This document shows, in pieces, positions 47,746 through 60,693 of a DNA stretch of 64,000 nt; position 1 is the first letter of the stretch, and every line of letters begins with the position of its first letter. A model generated the notes under the pieces. It searched no databases. It saw nothing but the letters and a program-made list of their open reading frames with translations, and had not been told where the DNA came from. The stretch is from Serinus canaria (taxonomy: Eukaryota; Chordata; Aves; Passeriformes; Fringillidae). The translations under genes and the position numbers were made by a program. The DNA is taken from positions 64,669,934 to 64,733,933 of the forward strand of contig NC_066313.1 in NCBI RefSeq assembly GCF_022539315.1, given 5' to 3'.

Positions 47746-50700
47746 TGTCTCCCCTCTGCCTTCTCACGGGCTCTCTGAAGGGGCTTCATGTCTGAGCACA
47801 GAGAGGTGAAGGCATAAACCTTTGGTGGCTTGGATAGCACCCTTTTTCTTGCATCAAGTGCTTCCTACTGTTAGTGAGGCTTTTTGTGCCAAGGGGGCAG
47901 CAGGAATCATACCAACACTCCTGGTATTCCAAAGGGCTCTAAAATTACTTGCATATATCTGAAAAACTGTTTATAAAGAAATACAACAACAAGAAGATAG
48001 TCAATTCTTAGCAGCTTTCCTGCAGAGCAGCTGTGTTCTAGAAATCGTTGTGGATTCACTTTTTCTTCTTTTAGAAGTTAATTTTCCTCTACTACTGTTT
48101 CCAACGTTATTAGCAACAGAAAAACACATTCTTAAAATAATTCCTAAAAGCCTGTGGGTAAAAAAAAAGCTGTTAAAACCAAATCTTTTCCCAGCTAAGG
48201 TTTCCCTTGACTGGATCATTATTTTCAGCTGAAAGTCTGAATTGTTGAAAATTCCTACTCAGCTCTATCCCTACTTACCCCGTACTTTTCCTGTAGGAGG
48301 AAAACCAAAACCTGAGTTACTGCGAATCATTTTCCTAAAAGTTATGTTTTCTTTTACTGAACTGAGAAATCATTTGTAATACCCTGAGTCCTCTTACTTC
48401 TTCAAAATAATCCCCTACCTTATACGCAAGAAGTAGTGTAACCACATTCCAACACAGTCATATTTATTAAAATTTCCATGTCCCATGTATTTTAAGCAGA
48501 AGATGTTTTGGTTTAAGAAACAGGGGGAAATGTTAAAATAAATATTGCCCAACCAGTGCACTTAATTAATTTTACAACCAGGTGGTGAAAATGAACTTCC
48601 TATTAATTTTAGGGCAATTTGGCTCTGCTGAACAAGGGCATGGTGTGATCAATACCATAAGCTGTACTGCACTGGGCTAATACAGCTCTGGGTGAACCTG
48701 GTGACAGAGATTTTGTGCCTCACTCTTGTGACTTTCCACTTTATATAAAATGCTCCTTTGTTTCTGAACCCAGGTACCAGGAGGAAAGAAAAAAAAAATC
48801 TGTGTTTTTCAGTACCACAGGTAAGTTGCCCCACTGTCTTTGCTCTGAGGAGTAAATTCTTGAGCCACTTTTCACTGTTGATCTCCTTCTGCTGGCTTGG
48901 CATCCTAAGCAAATTGCTAAATGGTTGTTTTAGTGCCTCTTCCAGACATGAGCCTTCATTCCACAATCTCAGATAAAAAAGTGTAGGCTTGGGCAAATTC
49001 CAGACTGAAGGTGTTAATGGATTTCTGGATTCAAAAACATCAACTTGGTGAAATTATTTCAGAACACCAACATAACTGAGATACGAAATTAGACCTCAGT
49101 AGTATTAATAAATGGTTAGTTAAATACTCAAAATATCAAATTCATATGCAGCTCAACAAAATTAGAAAGAAACAAATTGTACTGTTGGTGTCCCGCTTCT
49201 GATGGATTTTTCCTAAGGGTTACTCTTTTGATGAGGGTAAATATTTTTATTATTTTTCATTTGTGGAGTAATGAGTTTTGAAAACACTATCCAGAGGCAC
49301 ATGCAAATGCATGTGACTTTAAAGGATATTGAATTCACTCCACCTTGTTTATTCTGGAGCTGGGAAGGGGAGCGAGCACATCACCCATCACCCGAGGAGC
49401 AAGAGGCAGGCAGGGCTTGGTGTTTTATGCTGTCCACATTGAACGCCAGGGACACGAGGCTGCCGTGCCGAGCTCCTTTAAGGACATTCTTGCAACACTC
49501 CTGCACTGCCTATGCCCATCAGTGACTCAAGGGTAGAGCACTCTGACTGAACAGATTTGATTAAACCTTTCTGGGAGTAGATCTATCACAATCCTGCTTC
49601 TTCATGTTGCATGATAACATCCGGCCCCAGGCAGACTTTTGATTAAAAGTTCCCCTGAAGATTTGTGGAGAAATTCTGTTTATTCCCACAACTCTGAGAG
49701 CATTGAGGTTATGTGCCCACATTTTGAAGTGCAAATTACATAAACTGCAAATTGGCAAACATGTTTCTGGAGCTGGGAAACCAACGGGGGAGGCCTATAG
49801 CTGTTTTCCATTGGACTGCAATCAGGAAAAAAAATGCCCATTTTAAAGAGATTTCTTTAATTTTTTAAAGTTAGCCCACACAATCTTTAAAACTGGGAAT
49901 AATGAGCAAAGAGAGGGACAGAGCTTGGTGTAGAGGATGGGAACTGGAAAAACTTTAGAGAATCATTTTTCAAAGGAGAACCACATACTGAGGTCACAAG
50001 CTCAGACTCTTGAAATATGTTTTTTTCTATTCAGCACTTGTTAGATTCTTGCCTCTTTGTTTTTTACCTTTGTTAGATAGACATCAAATGAGCAAACATT
50101 TTTTTCTTGACTTTGGAAAGTTTTTGTTACTTTTAGGAGAATTTGAAAAGGTATTTACCGAGTAATTTTTGAACTGCACACCAGCAGAGTGATTATTTAA
50201 TACACTTCTCACTGTTACAAGTACTCTGGTAATGCAAAATCAACTTGATTATACAAGTTCAAACTCCTTTTCACTGTTTTTTTCCAACTAGACCTTGGGT
50301 AAGGGATGAGAAGAATTGGCCCATGAAAAATGAAAGAAGTATTTGAACTGTTAGTTGGTAAGTGTGAAGAAGCAGAGACACAGACTGAAATATTTCATTG
50401 ATAGTTTGACAGCTAACACTGCAGGGGATGACTCAAGGCTTTTTGTTCACTCTTCACTCAGACTGAACAATGATGATTTTTATCGAATTGAGAAGCGAGT
50501 AGAAGTTGCTGACTGGATCTCTTTGTTGCCAGTGTCAGTTTAAATTCCAGATTTCTCTGAGTCCCACACACCATGGAAAATACTTGAAATTATATGAAGA
50601 CATTTGAATGGCTATGATATGATTTTCTGTGATGTTAATCCTCCTAATCCCGCATGTGCAGCACACCGAAGGGTCACTACAGACCAAGGTCATTGTGTGA

Positions 50701-52109
50701 GGCGTTTTACAGAGGAAGAGGGATATTGAGGGTTCCTGCTCTGCCCTCAGCCTCTGTGAGTTTGATGATCTGATCTGGGTCAGTATGGTGAGATGATGGA
50801 CAGTATTCCCATATACACAGATTGCACAACAGTCACAAAGCACCGAGTGAGTTTCAGACACTCTGCTTCTGATATCAAACTGTCTGCAAATACCTCTGGG
50901 TTGAAACACATATGGTGTGTGATAGCAGCACCAAGCAGCAGCAGCTCAGTACAGAAGGAGAATGGACAGAGACTTTCATCCATTCCATCCCTTCCATCCA
51001 CATTAGTGAATACAGGCAGGCAGCATCTGATAAGGCAACTTTTAATTTTTCGGGCTGTTTACCAAATCTTAGCATTCAGAATATCCCCCTGTGCTGAGCA
51101 GCTGACACTGCTCTTGTTGTAGGTTGCTTGATTCACTAGGCTCCGTGGATCAGGGGTTACTTTTTATCAGTTGCTCAAGTAAAAGAGATAAAGACAAAGA
51201 GATAAAGGAAGTACGGTTCTTCCAGGGTAATTTGCCTATCCCCAAAGGACTCGTTTACAATGAAAGAGATCAATAACAATATACCAGTATAAGCAGAATT
51301 CCTTTTATCCATACAATTATAAAACAGTCTCTTCCAGGTGATATATATACCTCACCTTTGATCTCAAAACAGCATGTTTTGCTGTAACAGTCATGTTCAC
51401 TATCTGTAGCATTTTGAATGTGTGATTCTTATCTATGTGTAGAGACTAAGCAAATGAATTCAAGACAGGCCTGTGATTATTCCCATTGAAATATTTTCCA
51501 GTCTCAGAAAAAATATGTGAAAATGTGTCAGATCGATTTCTAGGTAAATAGTTGGCTAAAAAGTATGAAACAAATGGACAATTTCTAATGACTCAAGCAC
51601 TGAACTATGGAACAAAACACAGAACCACTTCAGTGCAACAAGTCTATAAGTAAACAGTAAAATACAAACATTTATATGATACAGGCCGTGCTCCTGTGCT
51701 GAAAATAAAGGAATATAGATAACTCATTTGACGTGGAAATAAACTGAAGTTGGCTGAACCTTGCTGTGGTGGAGTTACTGAAATCAACAACAAACTTATG
51801 TATCCAGATGAAACTGCTATACTTTTGGGGAAGATTCTGACAAGACTTCTTAACAATTTACAAACAGCACTCTTAGTATGCAAATACATGAGTTAGACTT
51901 TAAAAAAAAAATCCAGTGAATTAACTACTAAAATGAGATTTTCTGCAAAAACATTTTTCCTTCGCTAACCACCTCATCTCTTAATTAGACACAAGAACCA
52001 TTTTGTGTTGTGTTGCTACAGTATTTTTCATTTGCAACCAAATCAATATTGGACTAAATGTCAGTAGACATGTTCTTTCTTATATATTCTCACTCTCACT
52101 GGTTTTATA
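47746..52109. other. Unique non-coding DNA with a conserved-looking block at 49285-49800
   Basis: No gene recognised; the largest frames are 124 codons (50535-50909 -) and 115 codons (48649-48996 -), without domains. The block 49285-49800 holds an octamer palindrome and a CpG cluster and is discussed as a regulatory candidate. A possible micro-exon with a perfect donor is at 48774-48820. Confidence 0.45.
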
Positions 52110-52295
52110 GGATTGTGCGGTCATAGCACTCCAGCCCAACCTACTGCACAAAGCAGAGGCAGCTCCGTGCCCAGACCAGGTTGCTCAGCTGGATCTTGAA
52201 CACTTCCAAGGACAGACACTGCAAAAGGTCTTTGGACAGCCTGCACCCTGTCTGACTATCCTCACAGAGGAAAAGGTTTTCATTCAATAGCTTGT
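52110..52295 (-). mobile_element. Older CR1 LINE 3' fragment, antisense
   Basis: The segments CATAGCACTCCAGCCCAACC, AGACCAGGTTGCTCAGCTGG, ATCTTGAACACTTCCAAGGA and CTTTGGACAGCCTGCACCCT follow the order of the CR1 3' region complement (CCAACCAGGTTGCTCAGAG, CTTGAATGTTTCCAGGGATG, GGGCAACCTGTTCCAGTG). Identity is visibly lower than for the copies at 8019 and 24792, so it is an older insertion. Edges are approximate. Confidence 0.75.
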
Positions 52296-55200
52296 GGGAA
52301 GATGTGTGTAAATAAGCTGTTGTTGTCGTCACTGTTGTTGTTATTATTTATTATTTCTCAATAAATATTTTATGAACCATCTGCCAGTGACAGTAGAATG
52401 AGTAATACTGGGCTACAGCATAAGAGCAGGGTTTCTCAAAATGGTTTCTTGGCTGCCTTTTTATGCCAAACTTGCCATTTTTTCCAAAGAATTCTAAAAT
52501 TTATGATTAATGTGGAGATATATACAGCCACAATACTAACTAAAACAGTCAAAAAGACTCAGCTGGGGGAATTAAGTACCTGCCTGTGCTAGAGTGGTTC
52601 ATATGTCCTGTTGGAGGCAGCATGTAAAAGCAAGTTGTCCAAATATACAATAATTTTCAAAATTAGACAAATTATCTGTACTAGTAGCTGAGGAGTGAAT
52701 GGGAAGACTTGATAGGTATTTTGCTAAAGAACCTGAAGCACAAATCCTTGTTGGTATAAATGCATATTATTGGCAAAGACTAATATTGGCAAAGGCTAAG
52801 GAAGTGCTATTTTTAGAACTTCTCAGAAATCTAAATGCTAGTGTGTAGGGCAATAATGAGACTGGAAAAGTCAGCTAAGGCCATTGACCAAGCTTGAGCA
52901 TTAATGGTTCACAGTTTAACTGCTACTGGTCTCAGCTTGGGCTGCTTCAGTTTCTTCTGCCCAGAGGAAACCAGCTGTAGAGGCAGCCAGCCCAGAGAAG
53001 AGGGGATGTGAGGCAAATAGCATCACTTGACTTGGGACCAGGTCCCAGATCTCTTCTGTTTGTTGGTGAAGACCATGTAGCCAGGCCCTGTGGGGCTCCA
53101 TTAGAAAGCTGCTCAAGGGAATGCAGTCTGACCTGCTCTGTGCTCTTCTACCAGGGATTGTATGGCCTGAATTCCTCCCCCAAACACCTTTAGCTGAAGA
53201 ATGCAAGCCAGAAACTTCATTGTTCCAGGCCCCCAGGGAGTCAGCAAAGAAAGTAAAACACCTCTGGAAGGTGATTCAGCATTCTGAGAAGTGTCTGCTT
53301 CTCCCTATTGACTGTTTAGGTCACATGCACCTCTAGTGCATCTGTCTCAAATACCTTTAAAATTACTTCAGGGTTAATTTAGGCTGCAATTAGTCAAAGA
53401 ACATTGTGAAGAAAATCTCATGACAGCTCCTGCTAGAATTAGGCAGGACTGTTTGAAAGGCTCTGGGCATCTGGGTACTAAGTGTGCATGTTGCTCTGAA
53501 GCAATAAATTCAATCTATCAGACCTGCCAGAGCGATAGTGCATGGTGTGCATCCAGACATACTTCAGGGTGCACTGCAGACCCAGCATTTCTGGTCTGCA
53601 CTGAATGACCACTGAGTGAAACTGTGCTGAATGGTTGTGCACAAAGCAGTGCATGTTTTCCTTGAACATAAGGGAAATGGATGAGGCATTCATTTCCATA
53701 TGATGTACCCAGATTCAATAGTTTTGCTAATTACGTGGTGTGTATCTTCCCAGCAACTCTTAGTTCATATGACAGCACTATTAAGTTGGGGTTTGAGCTC
53801 CCAAATGAGCAGCTGAACAGAAATGCCAGACCATTTATCCCACTCATGTTTGGCCAGTCAAGGAAGCTTATCCTTTTCAGACTGATGATTACAAGGTTAT
53901 TTCACTGATTTTTTTTGTCTAGATATTTTGTTGTGGTTACCTCTTAGACTGCACATATTGAATAACTTATTGACTGAAATATAAAGACAGTGATTTAAAG
54001 TGTATTGGATCATCCAGAACTTTCTGCACAGCACAATGACCACTAAGCTATCCAGTTATGCTGCACAGCCTCCACTAGAGAATCTTTTGACATCTCCACA
54101 TGAAGTCCACTCAAAAGCCATCATTCATTTAGTCCATCCACTCTTCCTCTTCCTCTGTTCAGTCAAAGCCTGGGAAAGCAGGTGCACCTTAGAGGTAATC
54201 CTGAAAGTCATAAATCTTAGCTGTCAAAACCATGAAATCTACAAGAGGTTTGTGAAGTCCAAGATGATAATCCATTCATCTGATGAATTGCTGGGGACAC
54301 TGCTGTCATAAACATGGCCAACAATTAGTATTCATTGTCTTCTACAAGAAGCCATAAACCAAAGTGGAAGAATAAAGGTCTGTTATGCATGTTGTAAAAA
54401 CTGGAGTGACGAAGGAAACCTGCTGTGACCACTTGAACCCCTAGGCCAAATGTGCCTGGAAATTGCAGATATTTCATTGTCATTGGTTTCATGTTATTCA
54501 GGGTGGTAGATGCATGGAGAAATCCCTGTGGCTGTCCTCCTCCCCTACTGAGGTCAGGACAGATAAAGAAATTCTGCTCCTTGGGAGATATCTTTCTGTT
54601 TTCTTCATCACTTCTCCCAAGCTCTTTACAGCATTTTTGCCACTATTGCTTAAGGTTTGCTGCAGGTAGGATAAAACATTCTGTCTTCAGGGAATTCCCT
54701 CAGATAATCTCTCACAGGGTGTGCCTATGCAGTCTTTTTCAGTCATTGAGTGCTCTGCCCAGTCCTCAAGGAAGTCAAACTCCATGTGCATCCCATTAGC
54801 GCAACACAAAGCCCAGGCTAACTGGTCTCATTGCTGAGGTTCTCAGTGCCTTCAGATGGCTTCCAGCTGTCTGAAAACTGGACACCTAAATGTGACCTAG
54901 TCAACCAAGGCTTCTTTTGCAGTTAGTGTAGGAGAAAATAAACACCACCAGAGGCAAATTGTATGACCTATCTTGAATGCCTATCTTATAATGAGATGAA
55001 TCACCTACTGGAGGTGTCTCTTTCCTTGCATCGACTGTATACAGAAGGGCAATGTGTCTTAAATTCTCATTAAGAATAAAAAAAAAGATCTTTAGATAAC
55101 CTTTTGTCTCAGAACTTGAACTTTAATGAAACATCAAATAGGCAACTTATCATGTGAGACAGAAATGCTGTGATCCTAATAGTAGGTCTCAACCTTGGTT

Positions 55201-56744
55201 TTAAAGTCTTCCAAGAAACTCCTTTAAATTTGCTTGCAGCAAGGTGTCTACCTCCATGCAGTCACCCTGAAAATCAGACTCAACTTCTGTGCATTTTTCA
55301 GGCATGCAGCAGTAGCCTGAGGCTTGGACAAACCATGACCTCCCAGATCTGCCAGGGCAAGTATGCCTCCCCATGCCCTGCCATGGTGACTTCTCTCTCC
55401 TCTCACCCAGGTTCCTCCACATTAGGAATTCAGGCAGGGCCAGTTCATTCAGTCCTTGAAGGAATAACATAGATGGAAGGATCCTGCTTTTTCAAGACTG
55501 CTCTTAATTACTATGTAGGCTTACCTAACATGCTCCTCAAGTTGGTGCAGTTAGATATTTTGACGTCCTCATTAAAAGTTTCATTCTGTATTCATGCTGT
55601 CTTGAAGAATTTAGACTGTTTACCTCTGTTTCTGTGGTGACTGTAGGAAGTTCTCAGATTTGCTTGTAGTCATGAGAGTTGGGGCTAAACAGGCTAAAAA
55701 GTTTATTCTGGAAGTCTCTGTAACAGAGCAGTTAGAGTTCAAATAGGTGTTGGAATGATGTTTATTAATGAAAACAATGGTGATCAGGGGTACTCCCTCT
55801 TCTGAATCATGGATTAAGTCCCTTTTACAACTGATATGTCATGACAATAAATCTAGGCTTTCATAGTTGCTAATGACAATGGCTAGAGTTTTCATTTCCA
55901 TCCCACTAATTATATTTGTAAAAGCTATGTAATTCAGATTAAAAGTTTCATTTTTCGTAGTAATCATGCTTTCTGAAGTGGATAGATTCACCAAAAGTAC
56001 ATTTGTATTTCATGTGCATTGACACACGTGTACATAGGGTGTGTACACAGCAGCACAGAAATATAAGAACTGATCTGTTGAGCCAAAGGTAATGATTAAG
56101 AAGAGTTTGTCCAAAGCATGCCATAACACAGCAGCTCCAGACTGGAAAGGCTGGTTTCATACTGCTTAGATGCTATTCAACATAGCGTCCCTTCTTGTCA
56201 AAAGAGACACAGAGCTCCGGAGGGAGATTTGTCTCACTGCAGAATTAAGCTCTCCTCTGATGACTCTTGTTTCTTTTCACTGATGACAGGCCTAGGTATT
56301 GAAAGTGTTACACACTCAGAAACAGTTTAGATTTGCTGAATGTGGGGTGGGTTTGCATTTGCTTGAGACAAAACAATACTGGTCTTCCCAAAGCACATGG
56401 CCTGAAATTGAGTACGTAGAACGAAGGAGTCGACACGAATGGTTCTACAATCTTGCTGAGACATAGTCTGTGTAGGTCACTCTCAGAAAGACAATGTAAC
56501 AGTGCTCACCTGGTCAGCTGAGTTGTTCCCAAAACTCCACTAAATTGCTAAATTTTTACCTATTAGCAATTTAGGTAACTAGCTTGCATACAGGCACATT
56601 AGACAGCAAAAGCTAGGACAACCTACATGCTCCCCACTTACCACACCTGGCGGCCTCAGGTCACAAGGCTTCTCCACTATATCAAGCCACCTGCATGGGA
56701 GAAAAGAAGACCAAGAAATCTGAGAAAGCCAGAAAGATTTTATG
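52296..56744. other. Unique non-coding DNA
   Basis: No gene recognised. Frames up to 115 codons (54452-54799 +) lack domains and overlap one another. A 2x16-bp repeat lies at 52769-52800. A small CpG-holding segment is at 56410-56450. Confidence 0.45.
52769..52800. repeat. Two-copy 16-bp tandem repeat
   Basis: ATTGGCAAAGACTAAT is followed directly by ATTGGCAAAGGCTAAG, with two differences. Confidence 0.75.
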
Positions 56745-56830
56745 GTTTCCCTCCATAGCACAGTGGTTAAATGACCAGACCCCTCAGAAGGACTTAGGTT
56801 TGGGTCTTACCATCAGCATTTATCTCACTT
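56745..56830 (+). mobile_element. tRNA-derived SINE remnant (MIR-like head)
   Basis: CCATAGCACAGTGGTTAAATG at 56753-56773 gives a good A box (TAGCACAGTGG), and GGTTTGGGTCT at 56797-56807 is a B box with substitutions (consensus GGTTCGANTCC), at tRNA-like spacing. The order matches a MIR-type head (TATAGCATAGTGGTTAAGAG ... CCTGGGTTCGAATCC). No cloverleaf pairing is convincing, so it is a SINE fossil. The body to the right, up to about 56890, may belong to it but is too decayed to align by eye. Confidence 0.5.
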
Positions 56831-59800
56831 TGACCTCCCAAAAAGGTATCTTAGTGCCAAGATAAAAGTTATTCTGACAGAACAGGTCTCTTTGTTTCTC
56901 GTTTGGGCTTTCTCAGTTTCTCTGGAATTACTATGAAATAAGTTATAGGAAAACAATTAGGCTATGTTTGAGGATTGTACCTCAAAAATGGTTGGGCACA
57001 AGTCATTGGAGCTTGCTGTATTATCTTGATCAATAAGAACATGGACAATCAAAAAGCTCTATAGACTTGGACATCCCAGCTCTGGCTGATTTCTAAACAA
57101 TACATTATTTCCAGAACAGACTCCTACTGATTTCAATGATTTTATTCTGCTGACTGATGCATGCTTTAAAAGATCTTCACCTCACGTCTCTCTCTAAATC
57201 TTTGTCTATCTTTAAAAATCTGCCTCTTTGAATTACAAAATTTGGGCTCCCAAGTCACTTAAAAAGTGACTTGCCAAAATTTAAACTTAAAAGTCTCCTT
57301 GCCAAAATTTGGACTATTATGTGATATCAATTTTTGGTTTTTCTTTCTTTTTCTCTTCTTTTCTTCCCTTCCCTGCTGCAATTGAGATTTTTAATTCACT
57401 TGGTTCTAGTGAGAAAAATGAAATAAAATATTATCCTAGTTTAGGTCCAGTGCTTAGTACAATTACCACAGATGAATAATACTCTAACTGAGTTCTCTTC
57501 TCCAATTAATACTTAGGTGCCAACATAAGTTTACTACTATGAATTGCATAAGGAGTAATGGAGAAGGTTCATCCTAAAAAACTGAGTAATAACTAGGTGA
57601 TAAGGGTACTTACCTGAGGTATGTGAAATGACAGGACAGGAAAGTACCCGAAAGCTAAGTGATAGCCAACCTCATTGGAAACAGGGCTTTCTCATTTTCT
57701 AATTGTTGATTGTGAAAATCTTCTGTTTCATTCCTACAGAAAAGAAGAACACTCTCTAAAATTTTGGAAAAGCTGTGTATAGGAGCTTTGGGGTTTTCTT
57801 GTACTCCTCAAGGAATAGACACATAGCACAGACTCCTATGAGAGGTTTTCACAAAACTTTGACTCCTCCCTACCTGACATGAATCTCCAGAAACTCCATG
57901 CAATACAGTGTATCTATATACATCATTTTTCTTTTGTTTTTTATTTCTTTTTTTGACCAGCAAAGAAAACAATGTGGATTGTTAATCCAACTATCCCAGT
58001 TTTAAGATGTAAACTGAAATTTCTCACTTCCATGAATTAACAGGAGAGAAAGCAGACTCGCACACACACGTGATCCCTTTCCTCTCTATCCCAAAACAGT
58101 TAATACAGGTACTCCTGTATTACAGCAGACAGGCAATATTTAGTAACTGCTAGACAGAAGCCATGAACCCTGGCCAAATTCTATTCTTCTTGACGTGATG
58201 TTTGGGGCTCCTCTCACAGACACTTACTAATGACAGGCTGGAGTTCTGTTTGTATATCCTCAGATCCAGAGGATTCTCTCTCTTCACATGTCAAGGTTGT
58301 CCTGTTGTACTTTAGTTTTACAATGGTAATTGTGGATCATGGGTTCACATAATGTTGTACTTGATGTTAATAAGCAGATAAATATATAATTGCTCAGTAT
58401 TACAAACAGTTCTAAGTGAAGGACTAAAAGACTTTGACATTTTGCTCCACCCTTCGTGAGTCAGTAAAACAGATTGGATTATAAAGAAGAACCAGCATTT
58501 CACTGTGATGAAACTCGTAAAAAACCCCATAAAATATCACTATATGTTGGCAGTTTATAAAAGGAGGTTAACCATCTTATCCATTGATATTAACATGTCT
58601 TTAATAATGGTAACCTTCTTTGCAAATTAAATAGTTATTAATTTAAAATCCTGCCCAGATATGCTTATATGCCCATGTGAATATAGGCACCTACCTACCC
58701 TATCTAATAGACCTATATGAAAAGAACTAAGCTGATTTCTATGTTTTCAGCAGATTATGCACAGAATTTAAAACCAGTTGGCTCTAACCTAATCCAAAGG
58801 GTGATATATTTGGTCTGAAAATTTCCTTTTTACATCCACTAATGTAAAAATCTTCATTGAAGTAGTGCCTGGATTGGTGGGTTTTGCACTGCATCCAGGC
58901 TCTGATGTTTTGTGTTTGTGTGATTCCTGTCAGTGCTATAGGACATAACCACAAAAGCAGATGAGATAGCCCACTGCATTGAGGAAAAAAATGTGTCACA
59001 CATATTCATCCACGGCTGCAGCAAGCACACCATTAGAGGCACTGGAAAAGATGACAGGGAGGAGAATTTTTTCAGAATTTCTTCCCATGTTTTATAAATA
59101 CAAATATTGTATTTAATTAAAAATGTATTCAATGTATTTATGACTTGAAACTGAAACTATTTTAGTGGTCTAAAAATTCAGACTTGCTGTAATTAAGATC
59201 TGAGTCTGTTCAAATCCTTTTTTCTTCAGGAAGAATCTAAGTGTCAAAATTAGGCAGTATGGTAGTCATAACTCATAATTGCTAAAACAACAGTGACAGG
59301 ACTTAATGGCTAGATGTATCTGGATGCAGATGGAGTGACTGGTTTAAGTCACAGCCAAGCATAGAGAAATAATCTCATTAATCCCACTTCAAGATGAGAC
59401 ATAAAGAATAGGTAGGAAAGGCCTTAGATCTGTAGAAGAAAACAAAAGGGTCACTTTAAAAGATTGTATATTAAAGGAATATCAATGGATCAAAGGAATA
59501 ATCAAAGGATCCAGAGATGTGGATCTTAGAGAGTCACTAATTATCCAGTGTTCTGAACTGTCCTGGCTCCCACTATCTCAAAAATCTGAAGTTGATGTCC
59601 AGTCGAAGAGTTGTGTGTTGCCACTGTCTTTCTATTTTTTTGAAAGAAGATAAGAACCTATTTAAATTGCACCAGGTTGTTAACCTTAGATTAATGTAGA
59701 TTAATCTTAGGTTAATTAATCAGGGTTACAAATAATGGGTTAAGAACTTTCAAGCTTTTTAAGAGGTACCAACGAAGACCCATGAAACCATCATCTTAAA

Positions 59801-60693
59801 TCAAGGTTTTGACTCTGCATCTCCCTGCACATTGGGCAGAGGCCTGAATACACTTTCATGAACTGCTAGCCCTAGTAAAAGCACTAAGCACAGGAGCCTT
59901 TTCCTGACTTTATTGGAGCTCTTGATTTACTGAATTTTAGCTGTCAGATTCTAGTCTGGAGAACTAAAGAACAGCTGCTCCATATCCATTCAGACTGTGT
60001 CTTAAATGACATTCCTACACAGTAATGAAAGGAAACTATCTGTTTTGTATCTAATTAGCCAACACAGGAGGAAGTTCTCAAAATGTGAATTCCCAGTGCC
60101 TATATTTTTTTTCCTAAAACATACATCTAAATACAGCTCTGTGCTAGGATTCTTTTGTAATTGTGCCTTATTTATTAATTGACTAGACGAAAACAAAATA
60201 ATTAAAATATCTGACTAAAGATTCATACATATTTGAACTTATGACACAGGCATAAAATCAAATACCAGCGCACTCATCCCTTTCCCTCTCCCCTATACAT
60301 TGATAAGATCTGAGCTACAAAAATTCCCAAGTGTGACCCCTAAGTAATTTTTTTTTTTTGACTTCCATCTGAATCCTAGTTTTTAAATTCTTGTCACTCC
60401 CTAGCAGCATGTATTCCTGCTGGCTTTTTCCTGGAATCTTAAAAGCAGTTCTGAAAAAGTTCTTGTGTCTGTAGGCCTCATATGATTCCTCACCTCAGCA
60501 CCACCTTTGTTCATTTGCAGTGCCCATAACATTCATGAATAATATGGATCTTCAGCTCTCTGGATGAATTGTGAAGGGCTGTTGAGGGAGAGAAATGAGC
60601 ATCTCACCCTAGCTATCCCTGATCTTTGAACAGTCTGAATTTCCCATTGGAGGTACCCATGGCAGTTGCTGGTTCTAGAGGCACACTGGGCAG
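56831..60693. other. Unique non-coding DNA with a possible minus-strand exon
   Basis: No gene recognised; open frames are short (92 codons at most). At 57614-57733 the minus strand has both a strong acceptor and a perfect donor; see findings. Near 59690-59730 there is a cluster of short TTAATC/GATTAA inverted pieces. Confidence 0.45.
57251..57273. repeat. Perfect 10-bp-arm hairpin with adjacent repeat
   Basis: CAAGTCACTT (57251-57260) and AAGTGACTTG (57264-57273) are exact complements around an AAA loop. The right arm overlaps the 13-mer CTTGCCAAAATTT (57270-57282), which recurs at 57298-57310, so the hairpin sits in a small local duplication of 28-bp period. Confidence 0.75.

Noticed and set aside
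56745..56830. Functional tRNA gene
   Set aside because: A and B boxes are degraded, acceptor and anticodon stems do not pair and no pol III T-run terminator follows; better explained as a SINE head.
57251..57273. microRNA precursor or terminator hairpin
   Set aside because: 10-bp arms with a 3-nt loop are far too short for a miRNA precursor, and rho-independent terminators do not apply to this genome type.
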